From: Blastomonas sp. SL216
GTDB taxonomy: Bacteria > Pseudomonadota > Alphaproteobacteria > Sphingomonadales > Sphingomonadaceae
DNA length: 64,000 nt
Reading direction: 5' to 3'
Assembly: GCA_026625625.1 (NCBI GenBank)
Contig: CP113055.1
Coordinates: 2,668,501-2,732,500, forward strand
Shown here: one piece after another, positions 55,478-64,000 of the stretch
Position numbering within the stretch: position 1 is the first letter of the stretch
How the letters are laid out: every line of letters begins with the position of its first letter
Program-made: the position numbers and the translations under genes
The notes under the pieces: generated by a model
What the model was told of the DNA's origin: nothing
The model's input: the letters and a program-made list of their open reading frames with translations, nothing else
Database searches by the model: none

Positions 55478-56314
55478 TCAGCCCAGCGACCGACCTGCGC
55501 GGCCCGCCAGTTCGGTAATGTAATGCCAGGCGATGCGGCCCGACCGGCTGCCGCGTTGCCGCGCCCAGAGCAGCGCGTCTTCGGGATCGAAATCCAGCCC
55601 ATAGCTCTGCGCATAGCCGCGGATGATATCCAGATAGGCGTTCTGGTCGCAGGCCGGGAAGCCCAGGCTCAGCCCGAAACGGTCGGCCAGCGCCAACCGG
55701 TCATCCACCGCATCGCGCGGATTGATGGGATCATCCTGCTCGCCCATATGCCGTTCGACGATCGCGCGGCGGTTGGAGGTCACGGCCAGCCGCACATTGG
55801 CCGGGCGCGCCATCGCCCCGCCTTCGAGCAGCGAGCGCAACGACCGCGCAGCGCTAGCGGCTTCGGGCCCGTCAAAACCGATATCGTCGATGAACACCAG
55901 GAAGCGCCGGTCGGTATCGCCCAGCTGCGAAAACAGCCGGGGCAGCCCCGACAGCGCATCGGCCTCCCCGCCGACCTGCACCAGCGCCAGCGAACCGCCA
56001 CCTGCCTGGATATCGGCAACCGCCGCCTTGACCAGCGCCGACTTGCCCATGCCGCGCGATCCCCAGAGCAACGCGTCATGCGCAGGCAAACCTGCGGCAT
56101 GACGGCGCGCGTTTTCGGTGAAGCTGGCCTTTTGCGCATCGATGCCGCGCAGGCGGTCGAGCGGCACGGCCTGCAGGTGGTGGACCCCCAGCACGCTGTC
56201 GCCGCTCCAGACATAAGCTGGCGATGCCGTCCAGTCGGTCGGCGGCAGCGCAGGCGGCGCGATGCGTTCGAGCGCGGCGGCGATGCGGGTGAGGGGGTCG
56301 TTTTGGTCAGTCAT
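55478..56314 (-). CDS. DUF815 AAA-type ATPase
   Basis: 278-residue ATPase with Walker A GSRGMGKSAL at about residue 84, Walker B FLVFIDDIGFDG and LAVTSNRRAI. Matches the DUF815 group, whose role is not settled. Confidence 0.83.
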   Translation of the reverse strand: MTDQNDPLTRIAAALERIAPPALPPTDWTASPAYVWSGDSVLGVHHLQAVPLDRLRGIDAQKASFTENARRHAAGLPAHDALLWGSRGMGKSALVKAAVADIQAGGGSLALVQVGGEADALSGLPRLFSQLGDTDRRFLVFIDDIGFDGPEAASAARSLRSLLEGGAMARPANVRLAVTSNRRAIVERHMGEQDDPINPRDAVDDRLALADRFGLSLGFPACDQNAYLDIIRGYAQSYGLDFDPEDALLWARQRGSRSGRIAWHYITELAGRAGRSLG

Positions 56315-56344
56315 TTCGCTCTGCAGCTAACGCTTACCATGCCC

Positions 56345-56419
56345 GTTCTCCGGCGAAAGCCGGAGTCCAGGGGGCGGATGGCACGATCTCGCTCTGGACC
56401 CCGGCTTTCGCCGGAGAAC
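56345..56419. repeat. REP-type inverted repeat
   Basis: gttctccggcgaaagccgg (56345-56363) mirrors ccggctttcgccggagaac (56401-56419) across a 37-nt centre. Classic sphingomonad intergenic palindrome. Confidence 0.75.
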
Positions 56420-56443
56420 AGAATGCGAAGGATATGGCCACGA

Positions 56444-58180
56444 TCAAGCCGCCAGCGCCTCGGCATCCAGCGCATAGAGCAGGTCTGCACCCGCCATGGC
56501 CGCCGCCTTGAGGCCGCTAGCCTCGGGCACCATCCGCTCCAGATAGAAGCGCGTGGTGACCAGCTTGGCCTTCAGGAAATCGGCATTGCCTTCGCCCGCA
56601 TCCAGCATCGCCTGCGCGGCCTGGTGCTGCTTCAGCATCAGCCAGCCCGCGGCCATCACCGCCATCATCGTGCAATAGGGATAGCTGCCTGCGAGCCGGT
56701 CATCGACACTCGCGCCGACCATATATTCGGTCACCTGCGCGACATCGCCTGCCAGCGACGCCAGCGCCGGGTGATTGCCGGCATCGGCCTGCACATCGGC
56801 GATCAGGCCGCGCACGACATCGCCGCCCGCCATGCCCAGCTTGCGCCCGACAAGGTCTGCCGCCTGGATGCCGTTGGTGCCTTCATAGATCTGCGCGATG
56901 CGGATATCGCGATAATATTGCGCCGCGCCGGTCTCCTCGACATAGCCCATGCCGCCATGGACCTGCACGCCGAGCGAGGCGATCTCGCTGCCGAGATCGG
57001 TGCCATAGGTCTTGGCGAGCGGGGTCAAAAGGTCGACCATGTCGCGGGCGCCGGGCACGCCCAGATTGGCGCGATCGACCTGGCCAGATGCGAAATAGAG
57101 CAAGGCGCGTATCGCCTCTGTCCCCGCCTTCATGCGCAGCAGCATGCGGCGGACATCGGGATGCTCGATGATTGCCACCGGGTCGCGGCCCGCACCGGCG
57201 CGCGCCGACTGGACGCGTTCGCGCGCGAACCACAGGGCCTTTTGCGTCGCACCCTCGGCAATCTGCACGCCCTGCAGGCCGACATTGAGCCGCGCATTGT
57301 TCATCATCGTGAACATCGCGCGCATGCCGCCGAATTCTGGGCCGATCAGCTCGCCGACGCTCTCGCCTTCCTCGCCGAACTGCAGCACGCAGGTGGGCGA
57401 GGCGTTGATGCCCATCTTGTGCTCGATCGACACGGTCTTGATGCCGTTCGCCTCGCCCGGATTGCCATCGGCATCGAGCCGATATTTGGGCACCAGGAAC
57501 AGCGAGATGCCCTTGGTTCCGGCAGGCGCATCGGGGGTGCGGGCGAGCACGAGATGGATGATATTGTCGGCCATGTCATGGTCGCCGAACGAGATGTAGA
57601 TCTTCTGGCCGCGGATCGCATAGGTGCCGTCGCCGCGCGGGGTGGCGGTGGCGCGCAGGGCGCCGACATCGCTGCCCGCCTGGGGTTCGGTGAGGTTCAT
57701 CGTGCCGGTCCATTCGCCGGTCGAAAGCTTGGGCAGGTACAGCGCCTGCTGCTCGGCGCTGCCATGATGGTGCAGCGCCTCGATCGCGCCGACGGTGAGG
57801 ATCGGGCAGAGCGCGAAGGCCATGTTCGCCGCGCCGAGCGAATCAAGTGCAACGGTCGCAAGGCTGAAGGGCAGACCCTGGCCGCCATGATCCGCCGGGG
57901 CACTAAGCGCGCTCCAGCCGGCCTCGACATAATGCTGATATGCCTCCCGGTAACCCTCGGGCATCTTCACCGCGCCATCGATCAGCCGCGCGCCGACCGT
58001 ATCGCCGATGCGATAGAGCGGTGCGAACTCGCCTGCTGCAAATTCACCCACGCCCTCGACAATCGCCTCGACCAGATCGGGCGTCGCCTCCGCAAAGCGC
58101 TCGTGCGCGGCAAGCTCGTCGATGCCGGTGATCGTCTTGAGGACGAACAGCTGCTCGGTGGTCGGTGCGGTGAATGTCAT
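56444..58180 (-). CDS. Acyl-CoA dehydrogenase (long, DmdC-like)
   Basis: 578-residue acyl-CoA dehydrogenase with the extra C-terminal domain of the DmdC/FadE-like group. TMNLTEPQAGSDVGALRATA (flavin/substrate), VQVHGGMGYVEETGAAQ and AQIYEGTNGIQAADLVGRK (catalytic Glu) are clear. Members act on fatty acyl-CoAs or methylmercaptopropionyl-CoA; the substrate is not known here. Confidence 0.9.
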   Translation of the reverse strand: MTFTAPTTEQLFVLKTITGIDELAAHERFAEATPDLVEAIVEGVGEFAAGEFAPLYRIGDTVGARLIDGAVKMPEGYREAYQHYVEAGWSALSAPADHGGQGLPFSLATVALDSLGAANMAFALCPILTVGAIEALHHHGSAEQQALYLPKLSTGEWTGTMNLTEPQAGSDVGALRATATPRGDGTYAIRGQKIYISFGDHDMADNIIHLVLARTPDAPAGTKGISLFLVPKYRLDADGNPGEANGIKTVSIEHKMGINASPTCVLQFGEEGESVGELIGPEFGGMRAMFTMMNNARLNVGLQGVQIAEGATQKALWFARERVQSARAGAGRDPVAIIEHPDVRRMLLRMKAGTEAIRALLYFASGQVDRANLGVPGARDMVDLLTPLAKTYGTDLGSEIASLGVQVHGGMGYVEETGAAQYYRDIRIAQIYEGTNGIQAADLVGRKLGMAGGDVVRGLIADVQADAGNHPALASLAGDVAQVTEYMVGASVDDRLAGSYPYCTMMAVMAAGWLMLKQHQAAQAMLDAGEGNADFLKAKLVTTRFYLERMVPEASGLKAAAMAGADLLYALDAEALAA

Positions 58181-58228
58181 GGCGTTTCCCTGCTGTCCCT
58201 TGCGTTTCAGCGCTGTATAGGCAGCAAC

Positions 58229-59197
58229 ATGCCCGGTTCCAAGCCTTCTGACCCCCGGATTTCGCCCGCCGACCCCATGGGGATCGCGCGCGCGGTGGAA
58301 ATGCTGCGCACAGGCCAGGTCGTGGCGCTGCCGACCGAGACGGTCTATGGCCTTGCCGCCGACGCATCACGCGCCGATGCCGTAGCGGCGATCTATCGCA
58401 CCAAGGGCAGACCCGATTTCAACCCGCTGATCGTGCATGTGCCCGACCTCGCTGCCGCGCGCACACTCGTGATTTTTGACGAGCGCGCAGAAAATCTGGC
58501 CGCCGCCTTCTGGCCGGGACCGCTGACGCTGGTGCTGCCGCTGAAACAGGGGGCGCAGATTGCGCCGGCGGTGACCGCCGGGCTTCCCACGATCGCGCTG
58601 CGGTGCCCGGCGCATCCGGTGATGCGCGCGGTGCTGCAGGCAAGCGGGCTGTATCTTGCCGCACCGTCAGCCAACCGGTCGGGCGCGATCAGCCCGACCC
58701 AGGCCGAGCATGTCGCCGCCAGCCTGGGCGCGGGGCTGGAGCTGATCCTCGACGGCGGCGCAGCAAAGGCCGGGCTCGAATCGACGATAGTTGCGCTGCG
58801 CAACTTTGAAGGCGCACCGGCAGGCTGGCAGCTGCTGCGCCCCGGCCCGGTCGACCCGGCGGCGATCGAGGCGCTACTGGGCGAACCGCCCATCCCGCTG
58901 GCCGACCAGCGTATCGAGGCACCCGGCCAGCTTGCCAGCCATTATGCGCCCGGCAAGCCGTTGCGGCTGAACGCGCTGTCCGCCGCGCCCGACGAGTGGC
59001 TGATCGGATTCGGCGCGGTGGCGGGCGATGACATGCTTTCGGCCTCGGGCGACATGGCTGAAGCCGCGTCAAATCTCTACGCTGCGCTCCACCGCGCCGA
59101 TGCCAGTGCCAGGGCACGGATCGCCATCGCGCCGGTACCGCCGGGCGGCATGGGCGATGCGATCAACGACCGGCTGGCGCGCGCCGCTGCCGGCTGA
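58229..59197 (+). CDS. L-threonylcarbamoyladenylate synthase (Sua5/TsaC)
   Basis: 322-residue enzyme making threonylcarbamoyl-AMP for the t6A37 modification of tRNAs reading ANN codons. YrdC domain: VVALPTETVYGLAADAS, IYRTKGRPDFNPLIVHV and PSANRSGAISPTQAEHV. A C-terminal Sua5 domain follows a linker (LASHYAPGKPLRL). The frame is open far upstream to 55523 but that part is antisense to other genes. An alternative ATG is at 58277. Confidence 0.92.
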   Translation: MPGSKPSDPRISPADPMGIARAVEMLRTGQVVALPTETVYGLAADASRADAVAAIYRTKGRPDFNPLIVHVPDLAAARTLVIFDERAENLAAAFWPGPLTLVLPLKQGAQIAPAVTAGLPTIALRCPAHPVMRAVLQASGLYLAAPSANRSGAISPTQAEHVAASLGAGLELILDGGAAKAGLESTIVALRNFEGAPAGWQLLRPGPVDPAAIEALLGEPPIPLADQRIEAPGQLASHYAPGKPLRLNALSAAPDEWLIGFGAVAGDDMLSASGDMAEAASNLYAALHRADASARARIAIAPVPPGGMGDAINDRLARAAAG

Positions 59198-59202
59198 TCT
59201 GG

Positions 59203-60279
59203 CTAGCCTTCGAACCCGGCCCCGACAGGCCAGCCGGGTCCGCGATAGGCGAGAACCTTGAACAGGCTGCCCATCTGGTCGGGCGACACGAGCCGGTCGA
59301 GCGCCTCTGCGACCTGTTTTGCCTGATCGGGCCGCGAGCGTCCCAGCAGCGCCGCACGCTGGCCGATACCCAGCGCCATCAGCCAGTCGCCCTGCCCCAC
59401 CGGCCCATGGCAATCGATATCGCCCGCCAGCGCAATCTGCTTCAATTGCGCGAAATCGACCAGCGCGGTGAGATCCGAAAGGCCGGGGTCGCTGAACGGA
59501 TCGACCTTCTGATGCGCGCGCACCGCCTGGAGCGTGCTGCCGGTCTGGGCTGTGGCATAGCCATAATCGATGAACAATGCGGCGCCGCCCTGCGCCTTCA
59601 GCCGCGCGGCAATCTCGTATGCCATACCGGCTGCAGCGGGGCAGCTTTCCAGGATCGTCCCCGGCGGGCTGCTGGCGAGCGCGGGCGGGACGACGCTGTC
59701 CATCGGCCGTGGTCCGGCAGCCGGGCGAAAGCGCTCGCCATCATGCAATACCACGCGCTCGCGCCAGCCCTGTTCGGTGCGCACCACCTGGCGGACCGGC
59801 AGCGCGTCGAGAAACTCGTTGGCAACGATCAGCAGCGGCCCTTCGCGCGGCACGCTGTCCAGCCCGTCATGCCAGGTCGCCTGCGGCAGCGCGATCTTCT
59901 GCGCCATGCGCAGCGCGGTGCTGCCTTCGATCAGGTGGACCCTGGGGTGGAAGTCGAACTGCGCCATCGCCCGCAAGGCATCGGCGGCCAGCGTGCCGCG
60001 CCCGGGGCCGAATTCGACGAACTGGCACATCGAGGGCTTGCCCGCGCGCTGCCACTGATCGGCGAGCCACAGCCCGATCATCTCGCCGAACATCTGGCTG
60101 ATTTCAGGCGCGGTGATGAAATCGCCCGCCGCGCCGAGCGGATCGGTGCGGTTGTAGTAATGCGCGTTGGCCTCGGCCATGTAATGCGCGATGCTGATCG
60201 GACCGGTCGCGCCGATCAGCCGCTTGAACACCGCCTCCAGCCCCGGCGGCGCGTCTCCCCCAGCCTCGAACTCCTCCAT
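59203..60279 (-). CDS. MidA/NDUFAF7-type SAM methyltransferase
   Basis: 358-residue methyltransferase of the MidA family, involved in complex I assembly in eukaryotes. YYNRTDPLGAAGDFITAPEIS at the start, SAM motif VEFGPGRGTLAAD, and IVANEFLDALPVRQ. It lies 4 nt after lgt on the same strand, a common alphaproteobacterial pairing. Confidence 0.9.
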   Translation of the reverse strand: MEEFEAGGDAPPGLEAVFKRLIGATGPISIAHYMAEANAHYYNRTDPLGAAGDFITAPEISQMFGEMIGLWLADQWQRAGKPSMCQFVEFGPGRGTLAADALRAMAQFDFHPRVHLIEGSTALRMAQKIALPQATWHDGLDSVPREGPLLIVANEFLDALPVRQVVRTEQGWRERVVLHDGERFRPAAGPRPMDSVVPPALASSPPGTILESCPAAAGMAYEIAARLKAQGGAALFIDYGYATAQTGSTLQAVRAHQKVDPFSDPGLSDLTALVDFAQLKQIALAGDIDCHGPVGQGDWLMALGIGQRAALLGRSRPDQAKQVAEALDRLVSPDQMGSLFKVLAYRGPGWPVGAGFEG

Positions 60280-60283
60280 CGGT

Positions 60284-61174
60284 TCAGGCGGTGGCGGGCA
60301 GCGGCCTCGCCGTACGCCCGCGCGAAGTGAAGATGAGGTACAGGCCGATCAGGATCATCGGCACGGTCAGCCACTGGCCCATGCTCATGCCGGTCTGTTC
60401 GGCAAATTCGATGAGGTGCGCATCGGGATTGCGGAAGAATTCCACCACGAAGCGCGACGCGCCATAGCCCGCCAGGAAGACGCCGCCCAGGAATCCGGGA
60501 CGGTGGCGCACCTGCGTTTTCCAGAACAGCACCGTCAGCACGGTGCCCAGCAACAGGCCTTCCAGCCCCGCCTCGTACAACTGGCTGGGGTGACGCGGCA
60601 GGCCGTCCGGATCGGTGGGGAAGATGACCGCCCAGGGCACGTCGGTCGGACGGCCCCACAGCTCTGCATTAACGAAATTGGCGAGCCGCCCGAAAAACAG
60701 CCCGAACGGCACGACGCAGCTGACATAATCGCCGACACGCAGATAGCTCAGCTTGTTGCGCCAGGTCAGGAAGGCGATGGCGAGCAGCACGCCGATCAGC
60801 CCGCCATGGAAGGACATGCCGCCTTCCCACACCTTGAACACCGAGAGCGGGGTTTCGAACAGGTCGGGGCGATAGAAGATCACATAGCCCAGCCGTCCGC
60901 CCAGGATGATGCCCAGGGTCGAATAGAGCATCAGGTCATCGGCATGGCGCTGCGCCATCGGCGCGCCGGGCTGCTTCAGCATGCGGCCCATATACCAATA
61001 GCCCAGCAGGATACCGAACAGATAGGCGAGGCTATACCATTTGAGCTGGAACGCGCCGATCTGCAGGGCGACCGGAGACAAGCCGAGTTCCTCGAAACGG
61101 ATCGCGGTCTTGGCGGCGGCAGCGCCAGTGGTCGAGGCTATGTTGGCGGCTAGCGCCGAAATGGGCAGGATCAA
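60284..61174 (-). CDS. lgt: Prolipoprotein diacylglyceryl transferase (Lgt)
   Basis: 296-residue inner-membrane enzyme that adds diacylglycerol to the lipobox cysteine, needed for BamD, CyoA and other lipoproteins here. About seven spans; the signature [11 protein letters not shown] and [17 protein letters not shown] with [12 protein letters not shown] are present. TTG start at 61174 inferred: it has GGGGA 8 nt upstream and no in-frame ATG fits. Confidence 0.9.
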   Translation of the reverse strand: MILPISALAANIASTTGAAAAKTAIRFEELGLSPVALQIGAFQLKWYSLAYLFGILLGYWYMGRMLKQPGAPMAQRHADDLMLYSTLGIILGGRLGYVIFYRPDLFETPLSVFKVWEGGMSFHGGLIGVLLAIAFLTWRNKLSYLRVGDYVSCVVPFGLFFGRLANFVNAELWGRPTDVPWAVIFPTDPDGLPRHPSQLYEAGLEGLLLGTVLTVLFWKTQVRHRPGFLGGVFLAGYGASRFVVEFFRNPDAHLIEFAEQTGMSMGQWLTVPMILIGLYLIFTSRGRTARPLPATA

Positions 61175-61241
61175 GGCTTTTCCCCACGGGTTTTCCCCTT
61201 CATAAGGGCGGATAAGCACAAGCGAAAGAGGAGAGATTTTG

Positions 61242-62960
61242 ATGGCAACCGAGCTGGACCAGATGATGGATGAAGCGATCCAGGCGCTGACCGGCGAAGG
61301 AGGAATGCTCCCGCTGACGGTGCATGAGACATACGGCCAGAAGCTGCCCATGATTGCGTCGGCACCGCCCGCGCTGTCGCATTTCTTTGCCTATTTCTGC
61401 ATGCAGCATGCCGATGCCGAATTTCTCGTCGATGGCGATACGCGCCTGACCTTTGGCCAGAGCTATGCCGCAGCGCGCCAGGTTGCCGCAGCTTTGGTCG
61501 CCGGCCATGGCATCGCCAAGGGCGACCGCGTGGGCATTGCCGCGCGCAATTCCGCCAACTGGATCATCGCCTATATGGGCGTGCTGATGGCAGGCGGCGT
61601 GGCGACGCTGCTCAACGGCTGGTGGCAGGGGCCCGAGCTGTGCGCCGGAATTACCGATGTCGATTGCACGCTGGTGCTGGCCGATGACCGCTGCGCCAGG
61701 CGGATCGCCGAATGCGGCGCTGTCGGAAATGCCCGCGTGATCGTGTTCAGCCATGACGGCCCGCCCGAAACGGGCCTTGCGCCGGTGCTCGAGGCGGGCG
61801 GCGACGCATCGACCGAGCTGCCCGAGCTGACCGGCGACGACATTGCCACCATCCTGTTCACCTCTGGCTCCACTGGCCAGTCCAAGGGTGCGTTCTCCGA
61901 TCATCGCGGCGTGGTGCAGGGCGTGTTCAGCTATGTCGCGCAGACGCTGATGGCGCTCAATATCGTCACCCGCCAGGGCAAGCCGCCCGAAGGCCAGCCC
62001 GCCACGCTGCTCAACGTGCCGCTGTTCCACGTCACCGCCGAAGTGCCGGTGCTGCTGCAGAGCTTCGTCATCGGCCGCAAGCTCGTCCTCATGCCCAAAT
62101 GGGATGCCGAAGAGGCGATGCGGCTGATCGAGAAGGAGAAGATCAGCTATTTCGTCGGCGTGCCGCTGATGAGCTACGAGATCGCGCAGCACCCCAATCG
62201 CGACAAATATGACCTCAGGAGCTGCGTCACCTTTGCTGCCGGCGGCGCGCCGCGCCCGGTCGAGCATGTCAAGCGGATCAAGGAGACGATGGACTGGGCC
62301 TTCCCGATCCTGGGCTATGGCCTGACCGAGACCAACGGCGTCGGCTGCGGCAATTTCAACGAGAATTATATCGCCAAGCCCGACAGCACCGGCCAGGCTT
62401 CGCGCCCGCTGGTCGACCTGGCTATCCTGGACGATAACGGCCATCCGCTGCCCCAGGGCCAGGTCGGCGAAGTGGCGATCCGGTCGGTCGCGAACTTCCT
62501 GGGCTATTGGAACAACGAGGCCGCGACCCATGCGGCGATCATGCCCGATGGCTATTTCCGCACCGGCGACCTCGGCTATCTCGACGCCGACGGCTATCTG
62601 TTCATCGTCGACCGCAAGAAGGACATCATCATCCGCGGCGGCGAGAATATCAGCTGTGTCGAGGTGGAATCGGCCATCTATGCGCATCCCGACATTGCCG
62701 AAGCCAGCGTGTTCGGCATTCCCGACGAGCGCTTTGGCGAGATTGTCGGCGCGGTCTATGTGGTGCGCGAGGGCGCCAGCCTGAACGATGCCGAGCTGAC
62801 CGAGTTCCTCTCCGGCCAGCTGGCCGCGTTCAAGGTGCCCGCGCGGCTGTGGCAGAGCGCCGATGCGCTGCCGCGCCTGGGCACCGCCAAGATCGACAAG
62901 GTAAGCTTGCGCAAGTCCTATCAGGCCGCGGCCAAGGCCGAAGCGGGAGCAGGCACCTGA
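61242..62960 (+). CDS. Class I adenylate-forming acyl-CoA synthetase
   Basis: 572-residue ANL enzyme. ATP motif [19 protein letters not shown], then [35 protein letters not shown] and a C-terminal [11 protein letters not shown] with the catalytic Lys. Activates a carboxylic acid, probably a fatty or aromatic acid, to the acyl-CoA. AGGAGAG precedes the ATG; it is divergent from lgt. Confidence 0.88.
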   Translation: MATELDQMMDEAIQALTGEGGMLPLTVHETYGQKLPMIASAPPALSHFFAYFCMQHADAEFLVDGDTRLTFGQSYAAARQVAAALVAGHGIAKGDRVGIAARNSANWIIAYMGVLMAGGVATLLNGWWQGPELCAGITDVDCTLVLADDRCARRIAECGAVGNARVIVFSHDGPPETGLAPVLEAGGDASTELPELTGDDIATILFTSGSTGQSKGAFSDHRGVVQGVFSYVAQTLMALNIVTRQGKPPEGQPATLLNVPLFHVTAEVPVLLQSFVIGRKLVLMPKWDAEEAMRLIEKEKISYFVGVPLMSYEIAQHPNRDKYDLRSCVTFAAGGAPRPVEHVKRIKETMDWAFPILGYGLTETNGVGCGNFNENYIAKPDSTGQASRPLVDLAILDDNGHPLPQGQVGEVAIRSVANFLGYWNNEAATHAAIMPDGYFRTGDLGYLDADGYLFIVDRKKDIIIRGGENISCVEVESAIYAHPDIAEASVFGIPDERFGEIVGAVYVVREGASLNDAELTEFLSGQLAAFKVPARLWQSADALPRLGTAKIDKVSLRKSYQAAAKAEAGAGT

Positions 62961-62991
62961 CCTTAACTTTGCGCCTGTATCGCCATTTGCC

Positions 62992-64000
62992 ATGAACCCT
63001 GTCGCCAACCAGCGCGCGATCATCGATCGCCGCGCGCTCGACGCGCGCATCTCCGAGTTCGCCACCGAACTGGGCGACAAGGCGCGCATGCCCGTCGTCA
63101 CCATCCTGCGCGAGGCGCTCGCGGCAGGCAGGGCAGAGATCGCCGCGCGGCTGCATGCCAATCCGGCAGCAGGGCATGATTGCGCGGCGGCCCAGTCGTT
63201 CCTGATCGACCAGATCGTGCGGCTGATCCACGATTATGTCGTGCGCTTCCAGTACCCGGTCGCCAATCACAGCGCGGGCGAGCATTTCTGCATTGCCGCG
63301 GTCGGCGGCTATGGCCGCGGCGAGATGGCACCGCATAGCGATGTCGACATCGCCTTCCTGACGCCCATGCGCAAGAACAGCTGGACCGAGCAGGCGATCG
63401 AGGCGATGCTCTACATGATGTGGGACCTGGGCCTGAAGGTCGGGCATTCCAGCCGCTCGATCGACGAGATGGTCCGCCAGGCGCGCGGCGACCTGACCAT
63501 CCGCACCGCGCTGCTCGAAGGCCGCTATGTCTGGGGCGACCAGGATATCTATCGCGAGGCATCGGTCCGCTTCTGGAAGGATGTCGTCACCGGCACCGCG
63601 CGCGATTTCGTCGCGCAGAAGCTGGAAGAGCGCGACGCCCGGCACAAGAAGATGGGCGACAGCCGCTATGTCGTCGAACCCAATGTGAAGGACGGCAAGG
63701 GCGGCCTGCGCGATCTGCACACGCTCTACTGGATCGGCAAATATATCCATCAGGTGCGCTCTGCCGCCGAACTGGTCGATGCAGGCCTGCTGACCATGAC
63801 CGAATATCGCGGATTTCGCCGCTCGGCCAATTTCCTCTGGGCGGTGCGCTGCCATTTGCACGACATTACCGGCCGCGCCGAGGACCGGCTGACCTTCGAC
63901 CTGCAGCGCGAAGTCGCGACGCGGATGCGCTTTGCCGACCGGCCGGGCAAATCGGCGGTCGAGCGGTTCATGCAGTATTTCTTCCTCAACGCCAAACGGG
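62992..64000 (+). CDS. glnD: [Protein-PII] uridylyltransferase GlnD, partial
   Basis: First 336 residues of the nitrogen sensor that uridylylates and deuridylylates PII. The nucleotidyltransferase site GGYGRGEMAPHSDVDIAFL is clear, followed by NVKDGKGGLRDLHTLYWIGK. The gene runs off the right edge, so the HD and ACT domains are not visible. Confidence 0.95.
   Translation, partial: MNPVANQRAIIDRRALDARISEFATELGDKARMPVVTILREALAAGRAEIAARLHANPAAGHDCAAAQSFLIDQIVRLIHDYVVRFQYPVANHSAGEHFCIAAVGGYGRGEMAPHSDVDIAFLTPMRKNSWTEQAIEAMLYMMWDLGLKVGHSSRSIDEMVRQARGDLTIRTALLEGRYVWGDQDIYREASVRFWKDVVTGTARDFVAQKLEERDARHKKMGDSRYVVEPNVKDGKGGLRDLHTLYWIGKYIHQVRSAAELVDAGLLTMTEYRGFRRSANFLWAVRCHLHDITGRAEDRLTFDLQREVATRMRFADRPGKSAVERFMQYFFLNAKR

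Noticed and set aside
55523-59197. A 1224-codon plus-strand open frame
   Set aside because: Only the last 323 codons (58229-59197) encode a recognisable protein; the rest is antisense to the DUF815 and acyl-CoA dehydrogenase genes and is open because of high-GC codon bias.

Overview
The window carries part of a bacteriochlorophyll/carotenoid photosynthesis gene cluster inside an otherwise heterotrophic, GC-rich alphaproteobacterial chromosome. Together with two large TonB-dependent receptors, a cytochrome bo3 quinol oxidase operon, BamD/Lgt/GlnD genes and several GC-rich intergenic palindromes of the kind common in sphingomonads, it suggests an aerobic anoxygenic phototroph of the Sphingomonadales. 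The genus cannot be fixed from the sequence alone.

Layout. 1-12242 (all minus strand): photosynthesis cluster transcribed as bchI-bchD-bchO-crtF, then bchC-bchX-bchY-bchZ, then pufB-pufA-pufL-pufM (pufM runs off the left edge). Most neighbours overlap by 4 nt (ATGA). A tandem PpsR/CrtJ-type operator lies in front of bchC and weaker copies lie in front of bchI. 12300-24900: acyl-CoA dehydrogenase, CreD-like membrane protein, M20 peptidase, PH-domain protein, TonB receptor, bamD, argF/argD, tRNA-Arg(CCG), glycosyltransferase. 24889-25544: non-coding stretch ending in a Pho-box-like direct repeat next to a second TonB receptor. 28500-37000: MFS transporter, then divergently an FNR-type box and a tight cyoABCD-surf1-regB-regA operon. 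37000-38300: a 47-codon cationic ORF, a strong terminator and an orphan acidic protein. 38300-45250: mtgA, DUF192 lipoprotein, recX, fatty acyl-AMP ligase, Kef-type antiporter and a parDE pair whose toxin gene is frameshifted. 45400-49850: telA, an XpaC-like gene, yqiJ and the flotillin yqiK. 50000-64000: small hypotheticals, NupC, DMT transporter, GST, DUF815 ATPase, acyl-CoA dehydrogenase, Sua5/TsaC, MidA, Lgt, an AMP-ligase and the start of glnD.

How it fits together. The bch genes supply magnesium chelatase (BchI, BchD), chlorophyllide reductase (BchXYZ), the BchC dehydrogenase and the accessory BchO. CrtF methylates carotenoids. PufBALM make the LH1 antenna and reaction centre core. The redox sensor pair RegB/RegA, which in other phototrophic alphaproteobacteria balances photosynthesis and respiration, is here encoded in the same run of overlapping genes as the terminal quinol oxidase. 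The respiratory and redox-signalling modules are therefore about 30 kb from the light-harvesting genes.

Limits: functions are assigned by eye from protein motifs; no database search was run. Start codons were chosen from overlaps, Shine-Dalgarno-like sequences and family N-termini.
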